Positions 13,101-28,100 of a stretch of DNA of 64,000 nt are shown piece by piece (positions within the stretch are counted from its first letter, which is position 1; every line of letters starts with the position of its first letter). The DNA is taken from the NCBI RefSeq assembly GCF_921293095.1, contig NC_060257.1:59680968-59744967 (forward strand). The letters are read 5' to 3'. The translations under genes and the position numbers were made by a program. A model generated the notes under the pieces. It saw nothing but the letters and a program-made list of their open reading frames with translations, did no database searches and was not told where the DNA came from. This DNA is from Ischnura elegans (taxonomy: Eukaryota > Arthropoda > Insecta > Odonata > Coenagrionidae).

Positions 13101-16100
13101 TTGTTCAAGGAGTAAATTATTCCAAAAGCAATGAAATGTTTTGACAGCAAACTCTTAAAAGGTGATATCCCAGTCAAAGAAATTGTCAAAGGGTTTGTAT
13201 ATTTTTCCCGTTTATAAAAAAAAATAGAACGACAGTTCCCTGAAATTTGCTAAAAGTAAGTTTAACTGTAATTATTATTATTATTATTATTGTCAAAAGT
13301 TGGGTAGACAAATCAGCTGGTGGCAGTGAGCTTGTGGGGCCGTGTGCCCCATGTTATGATTAATAAAAGGCAATAAAAAATTTGAGGCTATTTCTCCCCT
13401 GACTTCCAACAAAGAGCAGGACACATGCCCAAGTCCACTTCTTTTCCCACCCAAGCACAGCATTTTCTCCTTTCCTTTCTTTTCCCATGCACCCATCTCC
13501 ACAGCCACCGGAAGTGCTGGCATGGCCAAGAAAGGTAAGATGTAATGTGAACATGATCATGCGATGCATCTGAGCCAATAACAGCAGGATGAAGCGCTGA
13601 CGAGTGGGAGATGATGGCACGGCAGTCAATTGGCGTGGGTATGTAACTTAGCAATGAAAGACACTTCTTCACTTCCTAAATTTATATTAAATATGCATGC
13701 AAATGCAAGGACCTTACTATCACCCGCTGTGACATGGGAAAAAGTGTGGTTACTTTTGACCAAAAGGAATACATCATTAAGTGCCAAAAATTCATTAATG
13801 ATAACAATTGTGGATCTATAATATGTGATCCGATCCCTGGGTACCAGAGACAAATGAAACAAGTGTTAAACAGTTGTGGTTTTCTATTGACAGAAAGAGA
13901 GAAACGTGGTCTTATAAATATGAAGCCTTCACCACCGAGGTTTAAATGGCCTAATTAAAATACATAAGATCAATTATCCTGCCAGACCTGTTACATCAAC
14001 TGCCTTACCTTCAATTCACATACAGGCATACAGAACACCCTTAAAAAAAACACAAAAAAAGTGGAAGTACCAAGTGTCTTTCATTGCTAAAATGGAGCCC
14101 GTACACCACGTAAAAGCTTCAAGTTTCGATTTAAGTGGGTAAGTAAATGAAGTGAGACAATATAGTGTCAGTGAGCCCGATATGCGAGTTCTTCCTTTCC
14201 CTGGGATCCTTTCTTGCAGACGACAATGATGAGAGGGCTACGGTGACTTACAGTAAATTAATTACGAAAGAATGCTTAATACGTTGACCGCCATGCCGGT
14301 CATAATGACCGGAGTCGAGTGGCTCCTGTCACGCCACGGCCTCCGAGCGACTGTTTCAAAGTGGATTTCTGACGCCGGAGTGGCCAGAATCTCTTGCTAA
14401 CGTATGGGCCATGATCGTTGTGGTATCAGAATATAAATATTTATTTTAAAGTACAGTACAAAATCACATTTAATGTTTTATGATCCGGGAATAGTTAACG
14501 GAATGAAAAACACTAATGGCGTCAGAGGACATATCTACTAAAAACATCATGGCGGTCAACGTGTTAAGAGTGCTTGAGTTCTCACCTCTGGCCTGTCTGT
14601 TGCCTTCAGCCCTGGGCTCTCCCTCTTGGCCGTCGGAGGAACTCTCTTCAGACCCCTCCTCCTCTGAGCCACTCTCCTCTGCATCCTTGTTCCGAGCCGA
14701 CGGACTGCCTGGAGGAGGCAGCGTGGGAAGACGTGGTGCATGGGGCCTCTGCTTCCTCGCTGGGTTCCAATGGTAGCAATAGCAACAACGGAAAGCTGTA
14801 AAGGAAGTGTAAAGTTATTTTGATTTGCCAACAATGTTGTAGGAAAATTTTTAGATGAAAAAGCAAAAGAAAGGTACTATTTTGCACTTGTCTGGCAACA
14901 CCTTCAATATGCAGTGATCGTATGGGATCCGGTGTAGAAAAACTCAACACATTAACTTAATAAAATACAAAGGAAAGCAGAAAGATTGGTCAAAAACCAT
15001 TAAGGGCCTTACTAACTCAAATGTTAACTAAATGTGCCAAGAGTTGTTTGTGACTTGGAGTCCATGTGCTAGGCTTATACATATCGGTGATTACCCTCTA
15101 CAGAATTATGTTAGACTATTGGGACCAAGATCTTGATCTTGCAAAAAAAATATGCATATTAAAAACTAAATGATTCTAAGAAAAAGGTGCATTTAAAAAC
15201 ATGCAGTAATTTTCGAGTTGCGTGAGTTTAATTGTACACTTGTACCTCTGCCGTAAAAATGCTAAAAATGGATGCCCTCAAGGGCTAGTCAAATTTAAAG
15301 GGTTCTGGACCAAGAAGTGTTAAGCATGAATTGGGCTGTCTCTGAAAAATCTCCACAACTTACATAATCAAAAGACACCAATTATAATCCATTCACAACG
15401 ATATTATGGACTGAATGCATTTCTTACATGGAAGTTTCAAGAAAGGCAGGAGAGATGAGAAGTCTCCTGAAAATCTTAGCAAGAAGATGTAACAACATAC
15501 AGTACACTCCCGATAATCCAGGCTAATGATGGGGAGAGACGGCACGAATAATTGGAAAACACAGATAACCCAAACTTTCATTAAAATGTCTCGTAATGTT
15601 CATAATTTACGTAAAACAAAAAATATATTTTTATTTATGAGGCTATTCTGTTATTTAAGAGTGCTTCCCAGCTCCTTGAGAGCTTTCTTCGCCAGTTCGC
15701 GATCTTTGTAGAGGAGAGAGATCGCGCACTGCAAGGCTTGGAAAACAGGAACACGGTGCTCCCGTGAATGCAGCTGGCGCACAATCGCTTCCATTTTATG
15801 AAGGTGATTTTAACGGAAATACCACATTTCTCTGAATATAGTCCCCCCCCCCCCCCTAATTTTGAGGCTTGAGTTTCAGGAAAAATTAAAAAAATAGGTT
15901 TGAATAAAGTCTTAAAGAGTTTACTTTTACCATGGGCATTTTTGGAAAAAAAAAGGGGGGACTATATTCAGACAAATACGGAAATAAGCCCGGCTTATCC
16001 CAGAATTAATGCAGCAATTCCGATGATTTTTTTATCGCAGAATTAATGCAGCAATTCCGATGAACTTTTTAGTGGCGATAACATGGTTGCATATTCAATA

Positions 16101-19100
16101 ACCTAACCTAACCAATGGCCTTTCATGATGTATTAATAACACTCATATTATTAATACTTCATGTAAGGCCTGGTTTCGAAAACCACACATCCGTGGCTAC
16201 GTGATCACAGATGCAGAAAAGTGGTTAGCACGAATGCTTCAAAACCACTGCTCGACGTTGGAAACTACACAGTCAGGCACCACGCCGTGTAGTCGGGACT
16301 CGCACAAGTAGTCCGGGTTGCAACTGCTGCGGGACTTGTATCTGTGATCAAGGAGCGAGGTCACGCACTGTGAGGCTTGGAAAACAGGAACACTGTGCTC
16401 CCGCGAATGCAGCTAGCGTGTGATCGCTTACATTTTACGAAGGGGATTCTAACGGAAGTAATGAGCCCCGTATATCCTAGCATAAATGCCATAACTCTGA
16501 TGATTTTGTGTCCTATATTTTAAATATAGATCGCAGAAAAAATTGAGTACGAGTGAAAATCATGCACAGATAATCAGCAACCTGGAAAAACTGCAGCCGG
16601 ATAATCGGGAGTCTGCTGTAATTCGTTACAGCATGTGAAATGATGAGAGATAATGAGGAGGTGATTAAAGATGAAAATAGAAGAGTTATGTCCGTAATAA
16701 AAAGTGAACTGCTAGGAGTGCTGAGAGGAGAGCTGGGTCAAACCTATCTTTGGATTGCTGATTCATGATATTGATGATAACGATGACTGTTAGGAAAATT
16801 TTTACATTACAGTCCGGCCGCCGAGAGTTGTGATGACTTTCAGAAGGGTCCAAATTGTGGTAGGGTGCAAGGTTGCCAGGTAAGAAAGGGAAACGCCCAC
16901 CTCACATGTAAACAAAAGGGTTCCGTGAGGAAAGCAGCCAGAAGGGACGACGAGCGTGAAGGACACAAAGGAAGAATGCTTTATTTTGGTGATTCGAAGA
17001 TAGGGATTGTTTAGGTGGCTTAGACTTAAGTACTTCATATGTATATGACAATGTTGTATAACTAGGCGCAGGTGTGAGGTGCGTTTAGGGGACAGCGATT
17101 GGTTGCAAACAATGTTGGCGCAGGGTTCTCCGCCCCCCTTTTGAATTTCCATCGGACAACTCTCCCCAACTGGACTGTAGTTTCATTTACATACTTTCCT
17201 AACTTATTTTGCACTCGGTATGGGATTTGGAGGAGGCGAAAAACTGCAGAGGTCATTTACGGCATTGGGAAGTGAACGAAAGGAAGGGTGCAGAGAAACC
17301 TGGTGTCGGCATTAGCCCGCTCTTAATGAAAGGTGCCAAGGGGACCATGGCTTGACGTCCCATCTGACGGACAGTGTTGTGCTTGAAATGTCCCCCACGC
17401 AGCATTCAAGTGTGGATCCGGATGTGGGCAGTCTCTGAGAATTCTCTGCCCACACCAGGATTCGAACCCGGGCCCTTGGGATGGGAAGCCAACACTCTAG
17501 CCACCACACTAACCCGATCCCCTTATTTTGCATTCATTTCATCATGATTCAGTACCCAACAACTGCAGAAATATTTCATAAGGCCTGGTAACACAGTACA
17601 TTAACACGTACAAGTTAATGTTTGTTTGCGTGAGTGACTTTTGTGGACCGGAATGGAACATATACGAATACATGAACCAATTAAGAACAGGTTCTATTTT
17701 CTGTGAATGCATTCGCACAAGTTGGGTGATTACACGGAGCATTTTCGTGTTCATTCTCCCGTTCATACATTTAGACATTAACTCGTACGGGTTAATGCAT
17801 CGTGTAACCAGGCCTACAGAGTTAATCAAGAATGGTATGATGGGTGAACTATAAAAGAAGCAATGATTTTAGGATTCACTCACATAAATATTCAAATTCT
17901 TCTCGCAGAGCCATGCCATTGTGCGACTCGCACTGCTGGCAGATGAGGGCAAATCGATTGTTTGGGCCATCGCCCACCAGATATTCCACCATGCGATCGA
18001 GGAAGCTCCTTTCATACGGAGGGATAGGGCGAGGCATCGGAGGTCCAGGCGGGCCCCTCATCATAACACCACCACCTGGTCAGGAGAGAGAGAGAGAAAA
18101 AATAAGACATTAAACATTATTTCCATTCTTTCTTCACTCCATTGCCTTAACACATTCAATGCAAGCCCGATTTCCATGAACGTCGTCAGAATCGGCCGAT
18201 TAAATACGAAAGAAAAATAGAGCGAGGTTTTCGTGCCACAACTTCGGTTCAAATACTGCTACAGTAGATACCGTTTAATGGGTACACTGATTAGTTGGGG
18301 CAGCCGCTTAATTGGGGCAGATCTTGAAGAACAGAATCCGATAGAGGAATATCCCAGAGTATTCTCCGCTTAATTTGGACAGCATGCCGCTTTATTGGGC
18401 CATGAGTCGGCGACATAGACTCTATACTCGCGACGAAATTAAATTTTTTTGTTCACAGAATACTATTTTTTTTTTCCTCCTTTGATTTAATCTTATTTTT
18501 CAGAAATGTTCCCATTCTTGCCCTATTTTGAAAGCTCTTGTTGTTATGCTATCCGCAAGAGGATACGACTTTTCTTCAATAGGACTTAGTAAAAGACATT
18601 CATTCAGCATCGCCAGAGGCTGTGAAAAATATTTTTAACTAAATTGTGATAATTCTTAAAAATGATAATAATTTAACTAAACTCGCTGATTTATTAATCA
18701 AAGTAATAGTTTAATAAACTTATGTTGCATTATAAACATTCTTTAGTCACCTTTCTACTATTTCAATGTTTTTTATGCCCATACATGAGAGAGTTCGCCT
18801 AATTGGGGCAGCCGCTCTTTTCGCCAAGCCTGAGCATAGTTCGGGCTACGTGAAAAGCCTTCTGGGCCCGAGTCTGGCTCGGGCTACTGTACTTCAGCTC
18901 CTGTTTTGCCATGAACGAGTTTAAGTCAGGTTTTGCCCTAAATAATTGCTTTACCTTCTTTTAGTTTCACATTAGACCATGTTTGGAAGGTCATGATAAC
19001 ATAGTGCTGCCACAGATGAAGGATTTGTGAACTTTTATCTTTCAGATTGTGTAGATAAGCAGTATATTTTTATTTTTCATCAAATTCATACAATGTTTAT

Positions 19101-22100
19101 AAGAAAACAATCATTCAACTGATCAACCATGGTTTTCCAATTGTTCCCTATTGTTACTAAAGCTTCACTTTATAAAAATTGAAAATGCTTTTAGCTGCAT
19201 CATTTATTCATAATACAATATAACCCATTGAAAAACTCAAAAACATCGGTACTATAGAAAAATAACCACTTCATAGGCCTGGGACTGAAAGTCTTAAGCA
19301 AAGGACATCATACAGATTCATCTATTCGTAAGAGTTGAAGAAATTTAAACTTTGTTTCATAACAGAGAAACATTATTGAGATTAATGTTACACTGTGACG
19401 AAACCATGATCAGAAAGAATAAAACATCATGTGGAAACAAAAAAGTTTTAATTCCTTCAACTAATGCGATAAAGGATTTCTGTCAAGTCATCTCCGCTGC
19501 TGTTACTTTTGGAAAACTACCTAACAGGATAACCAGAAGATTGAAGATTGATTTATTTTCCTATGCCTATAAAAAGTAAGTTTCAGCGTTTTTGTGTGGT
19601 CCATGGTTCTCTATTTCTGGAGGCAGCGAAGGTTGGGAATATGTTTGGTTTTCCAAACTAGAATCATCTAATGATGAATAAAATCAATGTTGGCCTTTCC
19701 TACTCCCGTGGTCGTGGTTTGCCATATGGACAAGTGTTTGTGAGTGTTTGTGGGCGGCAGGACTGGCACTTCGAGTTGGGAGAGGAACGATAGGCATTGC
19801 AAACTGCAGGCGTTTAAGACCTGCATCTTTGACATTCAAAATTTTCACTTTTTCAAAATCATTTCATGAGAAAACTGGTTTCGATATTTGTAGTGTATCA
19901 AATGTAACCTCATCCAAAATCCTGCTAATTGAGAAAAGTAGGTGACAAAGGAAAACTTAGTCGAAAGCCAACATTGAGAAGCATGGGGAAATGGTCTTCA
20001 TTTCCACACCATCACTTCTTACATAGCAGGAATGTTGAAAAAAACAGTATGTATAGATATTTCTAGAGGGTGACAGTCATAATTTTCTCCAAAACCCAAA
20101 GTGAAAATATCCCTGCACCAACGGACAGAGATACAATAAGTAGAACATTTTTCACAATAAAAAGAGTGAATCCTGCAATACGCTAATGGGAATTGTAGAG
20201 AGACGCATAGAGAATAAGCATTACAATACAGGCAGTCCTCGACTTTCGTACACTCGACTTTTGTACAATTCGCACTTTCGGACGTTGGTCTGTAAATTTT
20301 TTTAAAATTCCCGCGATGTTTATTGCGCATCCCAACATTCAATTGTTTCAAATGGCAGTATATGCGAACAACACGAACGTATATAATGAAGGGAATTCCT
20401 GGTAGTTGACTCTAATCTAGGTGATTTATTTGGGAGAGAGACTGCCTGCTATAGGCTCCTTTATCAAGAGAAGAAGAAAGCCTTCATTGGAGATATTTTT
20501 CAAAAGAAGTTGACTAGACATCAAATAGCTTTCAATAAAACTAGTAAGATCTTCTTTCTAATTGTGTTTTTTTTTTTCGTTTGAGTGCTGTTTAATTCAT
20601 GTACACCTTCAGCAACGATATTGCACGAAATATCAGCCGAATTCTGTTTGTCTTTTGTCTTTAATGAATAACATGCGAAATATACGCGACCACGAATGTC
20701 ACCTGCCGAATGTCGAATTTTGGTGTAAAAATTAAAAGGTATCCAGAGTGCGGGTTCAACAACTACATTTTGTTATGATTCTTGATATGTCTTTTTATTT
20801 ATAGTGGACGTAATAAGTGGAATGTCAACTTAAACGCCAAGAAGTAGTTTCACTCGATAGCCAACGGAGTTCTTGTTTTTAAAACTTTTATTTGCATTTC
20901 CAGCGTATTTTCGAAAGAAATTAGATGATTTGAGGAGTTTTATTGACATATTATTAAAATTAAGTCAATTGTAATAAAATCAGCGAAAAAAAGGTTTTAG
21001 TGCGAATATTCCGCTCTTTTGGAACGTAACCCCTAATTAGTATGGAAGTCAATGGTTCGACTTTCGTACAAGTTTTCGGGAACGCATTGTGTACGAAAGT
21101 CGGGGACCGCCTGTATAACAAAAAAGCAGCTACGGTACTCTCCCGATTATACGGGCTAATGATGGGGAGAGACGGCACAAATAATCGGAAAACACGGATA
21201 ACCCAAACTTTCACTTTAATGTCTCGTAATGTTCATAATTTACGTAAAACAAAGAATACATTATTATTTATGCAGTTATTCTGCTATTTTAGAGTGCTTC
21301 CCAGACTCGATGAGAGCTTTCTTCGCCAGTTCAGGATCTTTTTAGCGGCGATAACGTGGTTGCACTCATATTATTAACCCTTCATGGAAGGCCTGGTTTC
21401 GAAAACCACACATCCGTGGCTGCGTGATCACGGAAACAGAAAATAAATATGACAATGTTGTATAACTAGGCGAGGGTGTGAGGTGCGTTTAGGGGACAGC
21501 AATTGGTTGCAAACAATGTTGGCGCAGGGTTCTCCGCCTCTCCTTTTGAATTTCCATTGGACAACTCTCCCCAACTGGACTGTAGTTTCATTTACATACT
21601 TTCCTAACTTATTTTGCACTCGGTACGGTATTTGGAGGAGGGGAAAAACTGCAGAGGTCAATTACGGCGTTGGGAAGTGAACGAAAGGAAGGGTGCAGAG
21701 AAACCTGGTGTCGGCATTAGCCCACTCTTAATGAAAGGTGCCAAGGGGACCATGGATTGACGTCCCATTTGACGGACAGTGTTGTACTTAAAATGCCCCC
21801 CACGCAGCATTCAAGTATGGATCGGGCAGTCTCTGAGAATTCTCTGCCCACACCAGGATTCGAACCCGGGCCCTTGAGAGGAGAGTGATCGCGCACTGCA
21901 AGGCTTGGAAAACAGGAACACGGTGCTCCCGTGAATGCAGCTGGCGCACAATCGCTTCCATTTTATGAAGGTGATTTTAACGGAAATACCACATTTCTCT
22001 GAATATAGTCCCCCCCCCCCTAATTTTGAGGCTTGAGTTTCAGGAAAAATTAAAAAAATTGGTTTGAATAAAGTCTTAAAGAGTTTACTTTTACCATGGG

Positions 22101-25100
22101 CATTTTTGGAAAAAAAAGGGGGGACTATATTCAGACAAATACGGAAATAAGCCCGGCTTATCCCAGCATTAATGCAGTAATTCCGATGATTTTGCATCCG
22201 ATTTTGTTTTTTATAAAGATTGCAGAAAAAATTGAGCGATAGTAACAATCATGCACGGATAATCCGCAACCCAGGTAAACCACAGCCGGATATTCTGGAG
22301 TCTGCTGTATTAGGAAACTACAAATCAAAAAAATATGCTTCGTCAAAAATAATTTGTTTTGATAAGGTTGAAACCTCATTCTACGTCCAGGAAACGGTTG
22401 GAACTGACTTCTAATATGAGAAACATCACAAAGCACCCGGAAAACTATGACATACATGTAGAGTCTGGTAGCAAATATTTTCTGGAATTTTCAAAGCTAT
22501 TATTAAAAATAGCATTTGCCATGATTACAAAGCAAAATATGTAGTTCAATACTCAAGTCCGCCTAGGGTGACTGAACTGCTAACACTGTAGAAAAGATAT
22601 GAAAATAGGCACATGTGTATTTAATAAATTAAGGAAAATATACATAGGGTGTTTGGTAAATAACTCGGATAGGAAGGCCATTCACTGCCACTGCAAAACA
22701 AATGCCTTTTCACACTAATACCCCATTCAAAATCTTCACTGACAGATACACACATACACCAAGCAATCAATTACAAGACTTACATCAGAACAAGGATCAC
22801 TTACAACAGACAAGCAACATTAAATGATCTCCTACAGAATGCAAGGAGATACGAAAGATATAGCCTTAAAGGAGGCCTACTTAAAGAAAGATCCTACCAA
22901 GATACAATTTATGCTACTCTATGTCCTACGGTTTAAAAGTGGAAATTGCAGAAATAAAGTAACCTCAAAAGCTCTATGTAATAACTTAAGGCTAAAAGTG
23001 CTTACATTGACAACCACTAAGTTTTCTGTACTAGCCAACTGATCTCCAGTGTTCTTAAGAAACAACATATTGAGATGTGGTTGCAATGTGAGAAGAAAAA
23101 ACACTGCCCATATATAAGAAAAAATCATAAAATCATTATGACATGAAATGTTCAATATGCCTTAAGCTTTGTTCTAAAACACATGATCACCCAACATTCG
23201 AGTCTTTTTAATGTAATTTCTGCTCTGCGCATCTGATAGGCTGTTGTCATATTGTATTCGTGTAATTCCTACGGCATAAGACAGCTGTGCAGAGTAATAC
23301 GACTGCAAAAATGAGGCACCTCAATGTTAATTCATAGCCTGGTTTAATAAGTTTGCTATTCTGCTGTTATGATTTCAATTTGTTACGTCAAAACATATAC
23401 AATGCTGCATAATGTTATAGTGGTTAGAATAACAAAAAATCTATGGTTTGATTTCAAGTAGGTGAATTTAGTATGTATCACTCAAATATACACAAATTCC
23501 ACCACCATTCACAAGGCAGGTTTGAAATAACCACACCATAAGATAAATACTGCCAACACACAAGAACAGGAAGGTGCACACAGCACAATGCATATCATGT
23601 GTGAGCTATACAGCCTACACTAATGAAACATGCATGCTACAGAAGATTTCTCCCACAAGATCTCAAGAAGACAACCCACAACCAGTAGGTATTATAGGCT
23701 TTCAGAAGTCAACAAGTACACCTGGAACAAATCTCTCCATCCAGCCAAAATCATTGAGAGTCAGCAGAGAAGACAAGAGCACCAAATAACTTAGAGCAGA
23801 CAGATATTCTCAGACAAATTCTAGGAAGAGAGAACCCTAAAAACTAGCCCATAACAGAGTAACTGTTTGGATATGTGGCCGAATTGTGCAAGCCAAAACA
23901 CTAGCGGCCTATCATCTACTTACTACAACTCCCCTAAAACTACACAGATAATATACTGGTGAATGAGATACTAAATTTTTCACTTATTTATATAATTATC
24001 CATTTAGATGAATGTGATAGTGTCTTGTACACAAGCCCTCTCAATAAAAAATCATATAAAAAAGTGGAAAATAACATCTCATTCATCAGAAGATGATGGA
24101 ACAATAATCAAACTAAGTACGTTTATATATACACAGACATACTCACACATTACATTTTAAAAGTGTCATTTAAGAGTGTCAATATGTCATTTCAGAATGC
24201 TCTTTTACAGAGCTATTACCATTTCGTAGGAGTGCCATGTTCGGGCCAGCTATGCCCCAGCTGACTGTGCCTGTGCGTGTGGCTACGACACTTTGACCTG
24301 TAGATGCCCGGTAGAATCCTTGTGAGACTGTCATCACTTGACGACTGGATTGTGGCGAGATTCCTAAAAATGGAGATATCAAAGAAGAGGAGTCGACTGG
24401 TAACCTACGCATCAGCAAGGGAGGCCTTCTGTCATCTCATTCTTGCTCACCCTAAAACTAAATTGACTTGTTGAAAAATTATACGAGAAAAAAACATTTT
24501 TCTTCTCCATGATTGAGTCAAGTTAATAGCAAATCATTTTTCCTCTAAGAAATCTTCACATTTTGTACTCACTAAAAAATGAATATATATATAATGGTAT
24601 ACCACAGACTATTGGACTACCAACTAGTGATTATTTCCTAACATTTGTGAGAATGGATCCAGCTGGAATAGAGATTTTATTTTTTAATCCGACAGTGGCA
24701 TAAACAGCTAGAAGAGAAAATTTTTCCTGATAAAACCTATTGAATCAAGCGTCAAATTTAAACTCTTGATTTTATATGATTTCATATGTGCATTGTATAT
24801 GAAGCCAAAAGTTGATGAAGGATCTTTCAAATGCAGATTGCACTGGTCGGACTGGGATATCACTGTTTAGTGTATTACCATGTAAAAATAAGATAAGTTA
24901 AAACAAATTTTACAAAAAGAAAATAAATGTGAGTAATTCTGTTGGAGAAATAACATGTTGAAAAATATCAAGAACAGGCAGAGTTTTTATAAGATATTTT
25001 TTCGAAACTTGATTTACACCTGTCACTTTTTTTAGCTACTTCAATATTGGATAATGCTGAAAACAAGAGATTACATGTTCCATGGCAGAATAAGACCAAG

Positions 25101-28100
25101 ATAGGACCTGAAAAATCTTAAATATACGAGGTAGATTTTTATGCCTACAAATTAAAACAACACACAAGTTGTTTGGTAACTGATGATGACACCTAGACAT
25201 TGAATAACATCTCAGGAAAAGATAAAAATGGGAAAAATTTACCACTAACTGGATGCTGTCCAAGTAAACATTACCACGTACATTCAAACTTATCCTATTT
25301 CTGACAACCATAACTTTAAATCCTACCCTATCTATTCTAAAGCAGTGACTTAGAAGAGGGACAAGTTGTTCGGTAACTGATGATGACACCTAGACATTGA
25401 ATAACATCTCAGAAAAAGATAAAAATGGGAAAAATTTACCACTAACTGGATGCTGTCCAAGTAAACATCACAACGTACATTCAAACTTATCCTATTTCTG
25501 ACAACCATAACTTTAAATCCTACGCTATCTATTCTGAAATAGTGACTAAGAAGAGGGTGTTCCTGGAATCTTCTCTTGCATCTAATAATCAATTCATACT
25601 CCCTATATTCTTCCCACAGCCAATTGGAATCACATGCAGGGGTATATTACAAGAACAGTCATGGCAAAATGATAAACACCATAAAACCAAGTTAATACAT
25701 ATTTTCATGCATTACTCTGAAAATTACACGCTCACTCAGTGTATCAACACAATGGTTGGTTCCATGGGTGGGAGTATAGCTTCACTCACACATGTAACAA
25801 TCACACGCTGGATATCGAGTTAGTTCTATCCTCTTCAATGTTCCAATATATTACATTAGCTACTACAGCTTCCTTATCTCTAGTGTATGTTAGAGGGCTC
25901 TTAAAATGTAAAAGACCTTTAACCTGCCAAATACATCATACTTCGCAGCCTTATTTACACATGCATCACCCTGAGATAACCAATGTATCATTTCCAACTA
26001 ACTTTGTGATTAAAGGCCAAAAGAAATGAAGAAATTCCAAAGATTTAGGAATTCAGGTATGGAATTTCACATTGATAGGGATAATAATTAAAACGTATTT
26101 CACTGGCGATGATGCTTTCAGGGGTTCAAAACCAAGATAATAGTGAATCAATTTAATATTTGACAAGAACTGCTTTTAACCAAACGACAAGGCATTTGAG
26201 TTTTCATCCCGACTTTGAACAGTCATCAATTTTCACCACAACATTTAAGGTAAACATATTCACCATCCTTGTGATTTGATCGGGAGTGATTAACACGTTC
26301 CCTGCCGCGAATTTTCAGACAAATTCCACCATTGCGCTTAAGTGTTTTCCTTTTGCTTTAATACTTGGGTCCTTTCCATTAAATTTTTCATGTGAATAAT
26401 GCTAAAAGTGCCATGTTGGTCATGTCATATATGTGGCACTGAAGTAGCTGTGATCAACTGCATGAGAGACCAAAAAAAGGGACTCATTCTTTGGTTAATA
26501 TGACCGAATCGACAGTGAATGTGTCAAAAAGTGTTGCCCTCAGGTTAAAAGGCCCACTGAAACCATTAAACCACCATGCCACATGCGTAACTTTCATAAT
26601 ATAGAATAAAAAGTGCGACTTACGCCCAAATCCTTGCTGTCCGTTGATCGGTGGGAACGAAGGAGGCATTGGTGTCCTTACTTGTCCCCCCCTGCCGGCA
26701 CCCGCACCAGGGGGGGACACTCGTTGGCCCATCGGCCTTGCCCCGGGTTGCATCGGGGTTGGCTGCATCGCCTGATTCGGATTAACCACTCTCCTACGCA
26801 GACCATCCGGAGTCACAGGCCCCGGTGTACCGGATACATTTTGCACAAACGATCTACTTTGATTCCCATTCTGTGATTCCTTGTTCCTCAACTGGTCCGG
26901 AGCAAACTTTTCCAAGATCTCCTTGGCAACTTTGTACGTCTCCGTTTCCATAACATCTTCCAGGATTTTCTTTTTCTCTGCATACAGTTCACTCAGTTTT
27001 TCTTCATTGTGTGTCAGCTGTCGCCGGAAGTACCATGTCAAAAATCGCCGTAATAGAATAAATCTGTAGGTAGCAATGCAAAACAATGTAAGTACAAACA
27101 TTTTAAAATTCATAGGCCTTTTAATTAATACTATAATATGAAGTTAATATACACCTTCACCATAACAACATACACCTCTTCAAGCATGAGTTTGATAACT
27201 TTGTGACTATGACAAATAATTATAGACTGCTACAAATGCACTATGAAAATGGAAAAGTTGACGAATTCAAAATGGAAAAACAATGGTTTACTCCCGACAG
27301 TTTTGCTCCGTAGATCAATGCATTTGCTATCATTTTACGCGCTAAGGACTCATGAATTTCAAATACTGAAATAATTAAGGTAAGTGCATGAGCTGCAATA
27401 CTATTTCTATGAAAAGTCGTAAAATTTGGAGGAGATATAAACAAGTATGGCACCAATTATGTATGAAGTAAAATCTGATGCTCTCCCAGCGAAAATAGTC
27501 AATGTTTCGGAACTCGAGTCGTATAATGGGCTTCAGAGTCAGCCCTGAAGACGGAACACAATTCGAGTTCCAAAAAATCAGCAAAATGGAGACAGACCAC
27601 CTGACTGGAAGCCCAAATACCCTTCTCCTAGATATTCTAGCCCAAATTGCTTCATTAATATGCCATTTTCATGAAAAAACTACAAGATGTATTTCTATCA
27701 TAAATAGTCGAGTAACTTAAAATAATGCAATATTTTATGGTACCAGGATTGTTCTCACACTTGGGAGCAAAAAATGAGCATTAAATTGACATGACATTGC
27801 CAAGACTAAACTATATGATAATAACAAAATATTCAGAACACCTACAATGCAATCTGCTGAGGCTGGCATATTGTAAAAATGTAACACAATGATAAACTCA
27901 GCTGATCTCTAGAAACCCACATGAGATCATTATTAGACAAGGTGGACCCTAACTACAAGCAGTCAATAAATATAAGATTTTTTCGAAATACTATAGGTTG
28001 ACAAGTAATCGTAACAGTTATCAGGCACCAAGTAGGAGACAATAGCTGAAATATGCTCCGAGAACTTGCTCATAAAGTGTCCACTATATTTTTCTTACCA

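Larger units (their letters stand above)
21133..22307. mobile_element. pogo/Tigger-like element, copy 2
   Basis: TA-flanked. Ends CGGTACTCTCCCGATTAT and, inverted, CAGCAGACTCCAGAATATCC match those of 15500-16618. A SINE (21448-21877) and the CCGTATTT MITE (21989-22144) are nested within. Confidence 0.85.

Noticed and set aside
16099-16113. TAACCTAACCTAACC, resembling the insect telomere repeat
   Set aside because: Only about three units, inside a pogo-like element; no telomeric context.
18145-18166. TTAACACATTCAATGCAAGC, another possible piggyBac-type end
   Set aside because: Single end only; partner not found.
26290-26312. TTAACACGTTCCCTGCCGCG, like a piggyBac-type end
   Set aside because: No matching inverted end with TTAA was found nearby, so an element cannot be bounded.
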